From assembly GCF_000761545.1 (NCBI RefSeq), contig NZ_JPMY01000034.1, forward strand, positions 1-64,000: a DNA stretch of 64,000 nt, written 5' to 3'. Position 1 is the first letter of the stretch, and every line of letters starts with the position of its first letter. Source of the stretch: Pseudomonas sp. ML96 (GTDB lineage Bacteria > Pseudomonadota > Gammaproteobacteria > Pseudomonadales > Pseudomonadaceae). Below the pieces are notes generated by a model. The model worked only from the letters and a program-made list of their open reading frames with translations, did not search any database and was not told the origin of the DNA. The position numbers and the translations under genes are program-made. Positions 35,536 through 43,485 of the stretch are shown here, in pieces.

Positions 35536-38499
35536 TTACCAGAGGTAGCGATAGCCCAGAGTCACTGCCCAGGGTTGTTCCATGTCGTGGCCGTTGGCGT
35601 AGTTGGCCTCCAGCGAGACTTTCTGTTGCGGGCTGATCTGCAGGGCGTTACCGATGCCGATCTCGGTGCGGGAGCCGGGCAGGGCGTTGTCGAATTTGTG
35701 GCCGTTGACGGTCACGCTCTGGTCGCCGGACAGTTCGTCGATGTAGGAAGTGATGAGGTAGCTCTGCAGCTGCATGCCGGAGTCGAGGCGCATGGTGCGG
35801 CCGCCGCGTACGCCGAGGCGCCCTTGTACCGAGTCGGTGTCACTGGCCTTGACCTTCAGGCCATCACTGCTGGTGTACTGCGGCCCTTCCAGGTGAGTGG
35901 CAGCGAGCTGGGCTTGGGGCTCGACGAACCAGCCATCGCCCAGGTCGATTTGTTTACCGACCTCCACGCTCACGCCGACGGCGTTGCCGGAATAGTCGCC
36001 TTTCACGCTTTCGTCGACGTTGCTGATGACCTTGGTGTCGCCGTCCAGGCGGTTGTACTTGATCACGTTGTCGACGTACCAGCCGTCGTCGCGCAGGTAG
36101 GTGGCGTAGGCGCCCAGCATGCGGCTCTCGATGTCGCCGGAGCTGCGCTCGCCGAAGTCCATGTCCGAGCGGCTGGCGCCGACCATGCCGCCAACGTAGA
36201 GGGTGGCTTGGTCGAGGGCGATGGCACGGTCTGCGCCGATTTCCACTCCACTCAGATTCTGGTCGTAGGCGCGGCTGCGGTTTTCGTTCATGTGCAGGCT
36301 CTTGCCGATGCCGCGTACCCACACGCCACCCTGGTCATGACCGAGGCGCAGCTCGCCCAGGCGCTGGGTGAGGGTGCCGAGCTCGCTGTAGTAGAGGTTG
36401 GCCGCGGCGCTTTGCATGCCCAAGGCGACGTTGGAGCCTTTCGACAGGATGTCCGGTTGCGACGGTTTGCCTTCGTTGCCGGATCCACCTGGCTTGCCTG
36501 TATTGCCGCCGGGTCCATCTGGATCGGTCGTACCTGGATCTGTGCCCGGATCGGTAGGATCAACCGGGTCTACAGGGTCCACTGGACCGGTGCCGTTGTC
36601 GGCGCCGACCAGGTACCAGTCTTGTCCTTTCTGTTCCAGGTTGTAGCGGTAGGCGCCGGCGTCCACATGGTCGCCGTAGAGGTCGAACTGGCCGGCGCCA
36701 CCATGGGTTTCCACCACCAGCAACTGAGTGCCATCGGCTTCGCGGCCGCTATCGGCGATCACCAGGGTGTGCTGGCCTTCGGCATGGCCGCCGACGCTGA
36801 TCAGGTCGCCCTGCACGCTGGAGAGGTCGGTATTCATCTGGAAGCTGCCGGAGCCGGTGAGGTCGCCGGCGATGGACAGGGTGTGGAAGCCATTAGCGGC
36901 GTTGAAGACCACGTTGGCGTTCTCCAGGTCCAGGTTGCTCAGGCTGGAGTTGCCGTTCATGCGCCAGGTGGCGCTGTGTAGATCGAGGTCGAGCGTGCCG
37001 CTGCTGGCGTCCTGCAGCTGGGTATCGCCGCGCAGGTCGCTGGAGTAGCTGCTCAGCTTCAGGCTGCCGTCGCCGACTACCTGGGCCAGCAGCCCGCTGG
37101 CGCCGGTGTCCAGGCTGGAGCCGGTCAGTACGGTCTGCAGGTTGGCGCCCTGGGCGATGGCAAAGCCGACACCGTTGCCGCTGTGCAACTCGCTGTTGTC
37201 GATGCGCAGATTGCCGACACTGCCACTCTCGGCACTGACCAGCGCCCCGTCGCTATCGACCAGGCTGCCGCTCAGGTCCACTTCGGCGGAGCCGTATGCC
37301 TGGCTGCCCTGGCTGAACAGCAGGGCGGAGCCGGAGCTGCTGCTCAGCTGGCTATCGGTGACCGTGGCACGTCCGCCGTTATCCAGATGCAGCGCGGCGC
37401 CGTGTTCGCCCGAGCTGTTTAGTGAGCTACGTTCGATCACTAGGCTGCCGGCGGCCAGCGCGTGGGCGGCGGCGGAATCCTTGCCGGTACTGCTCAGGCT
37501 GCTGTCGATGATGTCGATGCTGCCGCCCTCTGCAGTCCAGGCGCCGTCGGCCGAGTCGCCCGAGGTTTGCACGCTGCTGCCGGCGGTGAGGTCGATATGC
37601 GTGCCTTGGGAGGTATACAGGCCGTGGCTGCCGGCGCCATCGGTGATGACCTGGGTGTTGTCGAGTACGGCCGCGCCGCTGGCGTTGTTGACCATCACGC
37701 CGATGCTGCCGGCGCCCTGGGTGTGAATGCTGGAGTTGTCGATGTGATAGTCGGCGCCATTGCTGGAGATATGGATGCCGTGGCTGCCATCGCCCAGGGT
37801 GTCGATCTGCACGCCGTCGACCTGCAGCTGCGCGCCGTTGCTGGCATTGATGCCGGCACTGTCGGCACCCTCGGTGTGCAGTGTGCCGCCGTGCAGCACC
37901 AGGCTGCCGTCGTTGTCGATCTGTACGGCCGCGCTGTGGTCGCCGTGGGTGCTCAGTTGGGCATCTTCCAGCTGCGCGCTGCCGTTGTTGTGGGCATGCA
38001 GGGCCGCGGCGTTGTCGCCCTCGGTTTCCACGCTGCCGTGGTCGTAGCTCAGTGCCCCGCCAGTTTGCACATCCAGGCCCGCGGCACCGGCGCCGTGGGT
38101 AATCACGCTGGAGTTGCTCATGTTGGCCTGGCCGCCGTTCTCCAGCAGGCCGGCACCGTTACCGTCGGTTTCGATATGTACTGTATCCAGGTCGACATGC
38201 TTGCTGGCGTCCCACAGGTCCAACTGCACACCGGTGCCGTTGCCGGCGTTGTGCACATCGCTGTGGTCGATGCTGAAGTCCATGCCCTGCACGGTAATGG
38301 CTGCGTTGCCGGCGTCCACCTCGAAGTGAGCATCGTGCAGCTCGCTGGTGGGGTTGTCGCCCCAGGGCTGGAAGACTTCGGGGCTGTTGTAGTCCTGGGC
38401 GAAGCCAGGCGCGCTGCTCACGGCGGTGATGACCATCGCCAGCAGGGTAGGAAGGAACGGCGGGTGCTTGGCATGTTGTTGCGAGGGTGATTTGTTCAT
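35536..38499 (-). CDS. Pertactin-like autotransporter adhesin (type Va secretion)
   Basis: 987 aa. The signal peptide is extended (KHPPFLPTLLAMVITAVSSAPGFA, in parts; cleavage near residue 36). The passenger (to about 640) is a beta-helix built from roughly 40-45-residue repeats with a recurring TxGxxSxG(L/I/V) turn (for example TLGDGSHGIHISSNGA, TDGAGSHGLYTSQGT, TSGDSADGAWTAEGG). A pertactin-type shaft follows, then a Pro/Asp/Gly linker (residues 645-690, repeats of VDPVDPTDPG). The last 270 residues are a 12-strand autotransporter barrel ending in Trp (TLGYRYLW). I see no protease triad and no RGD, so adhesion or aggregation is more likely than proteolysis. ATG 38499 has GAGG eight bases upstream; a GTG three codons earlier is possible. 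It is divergent from a BvgA-like regulator. Confidence 0.92.
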   Translation of the reverse strand: MNKSPSQQHAKHPPFLPTLLAMVITAVSSAPGFAQDYNSPEVFQPWGDNPTSELHDAHFEVDAGNAAITVQGMDFSIDHSDVHNAGNGTGVQLDLWDASKHVDLDTVHIETDGNGAGLLENGGQANMSNSSVITHGAGAAGLDVQTGGALSYDHGSVETEGDNAAALHAHNNGSAQLEDAQLSTHGDHSAAVQIDNDGSLVLHGGTLHTEGADSAGINASNGAQLQVDGVQIDTLGDGSHGIHISSNGADYHIDNSSIHTQGAGSIGVMVNNASGAAVLDNTQVITDGAGSHGLYTSQGTHIDLTAGSSVQTSGDSADGAWTAEGGSIDIIDSSLSSTGKDSAAAHALAAGSLVIERSSLNSSGEHGAALHLDNGGRATVTDSQLSSSSGSALLFSQGSQAYGSAEVDLSGSLVDSDGALVSAESGSVGNLRIDNSELHSGNGVGFAIAQGANLQTVLTGSSLDTGASGLLAQVVGDGSLKLSSYSSDLRGDTQLQDASSGTLDLDLHSATWRMNGNSSLSNLDLENANVVFNAANGFHTLSIAGDLTGSGSFQMNTDLSSVQGDLISVGGHAEGQHTLVIADSGREADGTQLLVVETHGGAGQFDLYGDHVDAGAYRYNLEQKGQDWYLVGADNGTGPVDPVDPVDPTDPGTDPGTTDPDGPGGNTGKPGGSGNEGKPSQPDILSKGSNVALGMQSAAANLYYSELGTLTQRLGELRLGHDQGGVWVRGIGKSLHMNENRSRAYDQNLSGVEIGADRAIALDQATLYVGGMVGASRSDMDFGERSSGDIESRMLGAYATYLRDDGWYVDNVIKYNRLDGDTKVISNVDESVKGDYSGNAVGVSVEVGKQIDLGDGWFVEPQAQLAATHLEGPQYTSSDGLKVKASDTDSVQGRLGVRGGRTMRLDSGMQLQSYLITSYIDELSGDQSVTVNGHKFDNALPGSRTEIGIGNALQISPQQKVSLEANYANGHDMEQPWAVTLGYRYLW

Positions 38500-38605
38500 G
38501 GTGTTCACCTCGAGTCCTGGTCGTGGCCGGCGTTTTTTGCCTGGCGATGACTGGATTTTTCTCGGGTGGCCCGGGGGCGAAGATCGGAAAGCCTTGAGTC
38601 TTCTG

Positions 38606-38619
38606 TAGGAAATTTCCCA
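38606..38619. promoter_or_regulatory. Candidate BvgA-type binding site (inverted heptads)
   Basis: TAGGAAATTTCCCA is two inverted heptads that fit the BvgA half-site (T/A)TTC(C/T)TA with one mismatch. The symmetry widens to TGTxGGAAATTTCCxACA (38604-38621). It lies between the autotransporter start (107 bases away) and the BvgA-like regulator start (70 bases away). The assignment is by motif and by the regulator's family. Confidence 0.5.
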
Positions 38620-38688
38620 CAGGAATTACCCGGCAAGCCGTGGATGCTCTAGCGTAAGAACGGGAATGGACTTCTCCGGGGGCGGCCC

Positions 38689-40461
38689 ATGAGCCGAGTA
38701 CTGATTGCCGACGGACATCCCGTCACTCGTCACGCCGTGCGCCTGTTGCTGGAGGGGCAGGGCCATCAGGTAGTGGGCGAGGCGCAGGACGGCGGCGACG
38801 CGGTACGCCTGGCGCTCGAGCTGGCGCCGGACCTGCTGATCCTCGATATCGAACTGTCGCGCCTCAACGGCCTGGACGTGATGGCCCGCCTGCATGCGCG
38901 CGGGGTAAAGGTGCCGATGCTGGGGTTCTCCTCCCAGGATTCCGAGCACATTGCCGGGCGCTTTTTGCAGGCGGGGGCAGCCGGCTTCGTCAGCAAGCAT
39001 GACGACCTGCAGGAGCTGAGCCTGGCCGTATCCACCCTGTTGCGCGGGCGCAGCTACTTTCCCAGCCAGCTGCTGGGCAGCGTCAACCTGCCGGAGCTGC
39101 GCGAGGGCGAGGCGCAGCGGGTCGCGCATCTGTCCAATCGCGAGCTGAGCGTGCTGTATTTCCTCGCCAGTGGCCTGAACAACCATGCCATCGCCCAGGA
39201 GCTGACCATCAGCGAGAAGACGGTCAGCACATACCGCACCCGCCTGCAGCAGAAGCTCAACCTGCACACCCTGCCGGACCTGATCGATTTCGCCCGGCGC
39301 AACCAGTTGGTCGTGGGGCAGGGCGCGCAGCCAGCGACCCCCGCCGTGCCGGTTGACGATGAGCAGCATGCCCTGCTGCAGGCCATGATCGATGGCGTGC
39401 CGGCCGCACTCTACGTGCGCGATACCGGCGGCCGCCTGCTGTACGCCAATGCTGCATTCCTGCGCTTGTACGAGGTGGAGCTGGAGGCTGTGCGCGGCAC
39501 TCGTGCGATCGACGTGGACTGGTACGCGCCGGCCGATGCCGCGACCCTGCAGGGCTTCTTCCTGCAGGCCATCGCTGCGGCCAAGCCTTTCGCTCGTGAT
39601 ATCGAAGTGCGCATCCGCGGCCGGCGCCGCATCCTCCATCACTGGGGAACTCCCTATCGTGATGCCAGCGGCAATCTGCTTGGCATGGTCTGCGGCAGCG
39701 CCGACATCACCGAGCGCCAGGACCAACTGCAGGCGGTGCGTGCGGCCAAGGAGCAGGCCGAGCTGGGCAACCGCAAGAAGCTGGATTTCCTGGTCAGCGC
39801 CAGCCATGAGTTCGGTCTGCCGCTGCAGGCGCTCTGCGGCATGCTCGACATGGTGCTGGGCCGCGCCGAGCTGAACGAGGCGGACGACGAGGCCCTGCAC
39901 TTCGCCGCCAGTACGGCGCGTGACTTGCTGCAGCTGGTTGCCGAGTTGCAGGGCATCGCCCGCGTCGAGGACGGCCAGGATCGGGTGCAGTGCCAGGCGA
40001 CCCGGCTGGACGAGTTGGTCGGCGCTGTTGTGCAGGGCCTGCACGCAGAAGCCGAGTCCAGAGGGCTGGAGCTGCAGCTGCGCATCGCCGAGTCGGCGCA
40101 GCAGCCGGTGCTGACCGACCCGGTGCGGCTGGGCGAGGCGCTGCGTCATCTGCTGCTGCATGCGCTGCGCAACACCGTTGCCGGCCGGGTGCGCCTGGGT
40201 GTGCAGGCCCAGCCCGATGGTGAGCGCATCGCCGTGCGCCTGGAGATCAGCGGTTCACCGCGCGAGCAGGCCGATCCGCTGCGCATCTATTCGCTGGCAG
40301 AGCTGGCCGAGGAGACAGCGCGGCAGATGGAGCGCAACAGCCCGGTGGGGCTGACCATCGCTCGCCGCCTGGTCGAGATGCTGCAGGGTGAGCTGGTCAC
40401 CGCCAGCCCGCCGGAGCGTGGCGTGACGCTCAGCGTGCACCTCTTGCTGGAGCCGGCTTAA
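38689..40461 (+). CDS. Fusion of a BvgA-like response regulator with PAS and degenerate histidine-kinase domains
   Basis: 590 aa. Receiver (1-120): LIADGHPVTRHAV, phospho-acceptor Asp53 in LILDIELSRLNGL and Lys103 in GFVSKHDDL; the second acidic-pocket residue is Gly9. LuxR/NarL HTH (145-205): LSNRELSVLYFLASGLNNHA, then KTVSTYRTRLQQKLNLHT. Along these 205 residues it follows Bordetella BvgA closely, including the YFPS segment and the DLIDFARRNQL end. PAS domain (228-345), HisKA-like helices (360-425) with His373 in SASHEFGLPL, and an HATPase-like domain (435-588) lacking the N-box Asn (LLLHAL) and the DxGxG box (EISGSPRE). The kinase part is probably inactive or regulatory. Output before sensor in one chain is unusual. 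It is transcribed away from the autotransporter. Confidence 0.88.
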   Translation: MSRVLIADGHPVTRHAVRLLLEGQGHQVVGEAQDGGDAVRLALELAPDLLILDIELSRLNGLDVMARLHARGVKVPMLGFSSQDSEHIAGRFLQAGAAGFVSKHDDLQELSLAVSTLLRGRSYFPSQLLGSVNLPELREGEAQRVAHLSNRELSVLYFLASGLNNHAIAQELTISEKTVSTYRTRLQQKLNLHTLPDLIDFARRNQLVVGQGAQPATPAVPVDDEQHALLQAMIDGVPAALYVRDTGGRLLYANAAFLRLYEVELEAVRGTRAIDVDWYAPADAATLQGFFLQAIAAAKPFARDIEVRIRGRRRILHHWGTPYRDASGNLLGMVCGSADITERQDQLQAVRAAKEQAELGNRKKLDFLVSASHEFGLPLQALCGMLDMVLGRAELNEADDEALHFAASTARDLLQLVAELQGIARVEDGQDRVQCQATRLDELVGAVVQGLHAEAESRGLELQLRIAESAQQPVLTDPVRLGEALRHLLLHALRNTVAGRVRLGVQAQPDGERIAVRLEISGSPREQADPLRIYSLAELAEETARQMERNSPVGLTIARRLVEMLQGELVTASPPERGVTLSVHLLLEPA

Positions 40462-40537
40462 GCCGCGTTGCGCCATATGCTTATGCGATAAAAGTATTTT
40501 TAAGTCTTCTCTTATGCTCGCTATCTTCTCGTTACAG

Positions 40538-40551
40538 CTTGTTATGACAAG
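40538..40551. promoter_or_regulatory. Candidate operator of the GntR/UTRA regulator
   Basis: A palindrome CTTGTTATGACAAG lies 21 bases before the GntR start. It contains the GT-N4-AC core common to HutC-type GntR operators. Its position fits autorepression of the GntR-flavoprotein operon. Confidence 0.55.
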
Positions 40552-40571
40552 TAGAGATCAGAGACGAGAAC

Positions 40572-41321
40572 ATGGCCGAACTGCTTCCCCTGTCCCCCGT
40601 GCCGCTGTACAGCCAGCTCAAGGAGCTGCTGCGTGGGCGCATCCTTGACGGTACCTATCCGCCGCACAGTCGCATGCCTTCCGAGAGTGAGCTGGGCCAG
40701 GCGTTCGGTGTCAGCCGCATCACCGTGCGCCAGGCGCTGGGGGATCTGCAGAAGGAAGGGCTGATCTTCAAGATCCATGGCAAGGGCACCTTCGTCGCCA
40801 AGCCCAAGGCGTTCCAGAACGTCAGCACCCTGCAGGGCCTGGCCGAGTCCATGTCGCAGATGGGCTACGAGGTGATCAACCGCCTGCACAGCCTCAAGCA
40901 TCTGCCGGCCAGCGCTCGCGTCGCCGAGCGCCTGGGGCTGGAAGAGGACGCGCCGGTGACCGAGATCAAGCGTGTGCGCCTGGTCAATCGTGAGCCGGTG
41001 TCGCTGGAAGTTACCTACGTACCGCGCGCCGTCGGCGAGAAGCTGGAGAAGGCCGACCTGGTGGCCCGCGACATCTTCCTGATCATCGAGAACGACTGCG
41101 GCATCGCCCTCGGTCATGCCGACCTCGCCATCGACGCGGTGTTGGCCGATGCCGACCTGACTCGCGCGCTGAACGTGGAGGAGGGCGCGCCGATCATGCG
41201 TATCGAGCGCCTGACCCACGCCGCCGATGGCACGCCGCTGGACTTCGAATACCTCTATTACCGCGGCGACGCCTTCCAGTACCGCCTGCGCATCGACCGC
41301 CAGAAGGGCTCCCACGCATGA
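40572..41321 (+). CDS. GntR-family regulator, HutC/UTRA subfamily
   Basis: 249 aa. The winged helix (residues 8-75) reads PLYSQLKELLRGRILDGTYPPHSRMPSESELGQAFGVSRITVRQALGDLQKEGLI (in parts). The UTRA effector domain covers residues 95-245, with the family pattern EEGAPIMRIERLTHAADGTPLDFEYLYYRGDAFQYRLRI (in parts). It probably senses the compound handled by the downstream genes. Translation is coupled to the flavoprotein gene (ATGA overlap), so it is an autoregulated first gene. A palindrome just upstream could be its operator. Confidence 0.9.
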   Translation: MAELLPLSPVPLYSQLKELLRGRILDGTYPPHSRMPSESELGQAFGVSRITVRQALGDLQKEGLIFKIHGKGTFVAKPKAFQNVSTLQGLAESMSQMGYEVINRLHSLKHLPASARVAERLGLEEDAPVTEIKRVRLVNREPVSLEVTYVPRAVGEKLEKADLVARDIFLIIENDCGIALGHADLAIDAVLADADLTRALNVEEGAPIMRIERLTHAADGTPLDFEYLYYRGDAFQYRLRIDRQKGSHA

Positions 41322-43042
41322 ACACCATCGAACGCGAATACGACCTGGTGGTGATCGGCGGCGGCACCGCCGGCCCGATGGCCGCGATCAAGGCCAAGGA
41401 GGCCAACCGCGAGCTGCGCGTGCTGCTGCTGGACAAGGCCAACGTCAAGCGCAGCGGCGCCATCAGCATGGGCATGGACGGCCTGAACAACGCGGTAATC
41501 CCCGGCCACGCCACGCCGGAGCAGTACACCAAGGAAATCACCATCGCCAACGACGGCATCGTCAACCAGGCGGCGGTATACGCCTACGCCACCAAGAGCT
41601 TCGAGACCATCGAGCAGCTCGACCGTTGGGGCGTGAAGTTCGAGAAGGACGAGACCGGCGACTACGCGGTGAAGAAGGTCCACCACATGGGCGCCTACGT
41701 GCTGCCGATGCCCGAGGGGCACGACATCAAGAAGGTGCTGTACCGCCAGCTCAAGCGTGCGCGGGTGGAGATCACCAACCGGGTCATCGCTACTCGCCTG
41801 CTGACCGACGCCGAGGGCGCGGTGAACGGGGTGATGGGCTTCGACTGCCGCACCGCGGACTTCCACCTGATCCGTGCCAAGGCCGTGGTGCTCGCCTGCG
41901 GCGCCGCCGGGCGCCTGGGTTTGCCGGCCTCGGGCTACCTGATGGGCACCTACGAGAACCCGACCAATGCCGGCGACGGCTACGCCATGGCCTACCACGC
42001 CGGCGCCGAGCTGGCGAACCTGGAGTGCTTCCAGATCAACCCGCTGATCAAGGACTACAACGGCCCGGCCTGCGCCTACGTCACCGGCCCGCTCGGCGGC
42101 TACACCGCCAACAACAAGGGCGAGCGTTTCATCGAGTGCGACTACTGGTCCGGGCAGATGATGTGGGAGTTCCACCAGGAGCTGGAGGGCGGCAACGGCC
42201 CGGTGTTCCTCAAGCTCGATCACCTGGCCGAGGAGACCATTCAGAACATCGAGGAAATCCTGCATAGCAACGAGCGGCCCAGCCGTGGCCAGTTCCACGC
42301 CAACCGCGGCACCGACTACCGCACCGGCATGGTCGAGATGCACATCTCCGAGATCGGCTTCTGCTCAGGCCACAGCGCCTCGGGCGTGTGGGTCAACGAG
42401 AAGGCCGAGACCAGTGTGAAGGGCCTGTACTCGGCCGGCGACATGGCCGCCGTGCCGCACAACTACATGCTCGGCGCCTTCACCTACGGTTGGTTCGCCG
42501 GGGTCAACGCCGCCGAGTACATCGCCGGGCGTGACTTCACCGAGGTCGACGCGCAGCAGGTCGAGCGCGAGCAGGCGCGGGTCTATGCGCCGCTCAAGCG
42601 CGAGCATGGTCTGCCGCCGGCCCAGGTCGAGTACAAGCTGCGGCGCATGGTCAACGACTACCTGCAGCCGCCCAAGGTGACCAAGAAGATGGAGATCGGC
42701 CTGACCCGTTTCGCCGACATCCAGCGTGACCTCGACCAGCTCAAGGCCAACAACCCGCACGAGCTGATGCGCGCCCTGGAGGTAAGCGTGATCCGCGACT
42801 GCGCCGAGATGGCCGCACGCGCCTCGCTGTTCCGCACCGAGAGCCGCTGGGGGCTGTATCACCACCGCGTCGATCACCCGCAGCGCAACGACGCCGAGTG
42901 GTTCGCCCACTGCCACCTGAAGAAGGGTGATGACGGCGAGATGACCAGTTTCAAGAAGCCGGTGGAGCCCTACCTGATCCCGTTGGATGACGAGGAGCAG
43001 CACGCCTATGAGCGCCTGCGTGTACGTAGCGACGCCGCCTGA
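41318..43042 (+). CDS. AprA-like flavoprotein (fumarate reductase/succinate dehydrogenase/APS reductase family)
   Basis: 574 aa. The FAD Rossmann motif is at the N-terminus (YDLVVIGGGTAGPMAAIKAKE), and DKANVKRSGAISMGMDGLNN resembles the FAD-contact segment of adenylylsulfate reductase alpha. FAD-family C-terminal motifs are present (GLYSAGDMAAVPHNYMLGAFTYGWFAG, in parts) and a helical end domain follows (residues 440-560). With the two-cluster ferredoxin encoded next it resembles a small AprAB pair, but the cell does not look like a sulfate reducer and no sat or qmo genes are here. Substrate unknown. It could act as a reductase or an oxidase on a sulfur oxyanion or similar. Coupled to the GntR gene. 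Confidence 0.85.
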   Translation: MNTIEREYDLVVIGGGTAGPMAAIKAKEANRELRVLLLDKANVKRSGAISMGMDGLNNAVIPGHATPEQYTKEITIANDGIVNQAAVYAYATKSFETIEQLDRWGVKFEKDETGDYAVKKVHHMGAYVLPMPEGHDIKKVLYRQLKRARVEITNRVIATRLLTDAEGAVNGVMGFDCRTADFHLIRAKAVVLACGAAGRLGLPASGYLMGTYENPTNAGDGYAMAYHAGAELANLECFQINPLIKDYNGPACAYVTGPLGGYTANNKGERFIECDYWSGQMMWEFHQELEGGNGPVFLKLDHLAEETIQNIEEILHSNERPSRGQFHANRGTDYRTGMVEMHISEIGFCSGHSASGVWVNEKAETSVKGLYSAGDMAAVPHNYMLGAFTYGWFAGVNAAEYIAGRDFTEVDAQQVEREQARVYAPLKREHGLPPAQVEYKLRRMVNDYLQPPKVTKKMEIGLTRFADIQRDLDQLKANNPHELMRALEVSVIRDCAEMAARASLFRTESRWGLYHHRVDHPQRNDAEWFAHCHLKKGDDGEMTSFKKPVEPYLIPLDDEEQHAYERLRVRSDAA

Positions 43043-43116
43043 CCACAACACCGCGTGCAAGGCCCCGAGCAAGGGCTGCAGAAACGAGAGAGCCACAGGC
43101 TCCGAGGAACCGTGAC

Positions 43117-43362
43117 ATGGCCTACCAGCCCCAGGAAATCTTCTTTCGCAGCAATGCGCCGGTGACCATCGACGAGGACAAGTGCATCGCCCACAAGGGC
43201 TGCACCGTGTGCGTCGAGGTCTGCCCGATGGACCTGCTGGCGATCAACCCGGCGACGCAGAAGGCCTACATGGCCTTCGACGAGTGCTGGTACTGCATGC
43301 CCTGCGAGAAGGACTGCCCGACCGGCGCGGTTAAGGTGGAAATCCCCTACCTGCTGCGCTGA
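43117..43362 (+). CDS. Two [4Fe-4S] ferredoxin, AprB-like
   Basis: 81 aa. Two cluster motifs: CIAHKGCTVCVEVCP (wider first spacing, as in AprB) and CWYCMPCEKDCPTGA. It lies 74 bases after the flavoprotein gene and is its likely electron partner. ATG 43117 starts AYQPQEIFF; the ribosome site is weak (GAGG about 11 bases upstream). No C-terminal tail as in true AprB, so the complex is the minimal form. Confidence 0.9.
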   Translation: MAYQPQEIFFRSNAPVTIDEDKCIAHKGCTVCVEVCPMDLLAINPATQKAYMAFDECWYCMPCEKDCPTGAVKVEIPYLLR

Positions 43363-43485
43363 TCCACAAGAGCAAGAAATGCCACCGGCCCACCGCCGGA
43401 CGCCTGATGCACCCACCCCTCGTTTCCCACCAGCCGACCGACTGGCGGAGACGATTCCATAACTACGATTCGAGGGGACAATCCC

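Noticed and set aside
35521..36981. Plus-strand frames of several hundred codons opposite the autotransporter
   Set aside because: They mirror the low-complexity repeats of the autotransporter and overlap the tRNA-Pro terminator; no ribosome site.
35536..38499. CRISPR-like or direct DNA repeats suggested by repeating motifs
   Set aside because: The repeats are protein-level beta-helix turns with diverged DNA, not spaced identical direct repeats.
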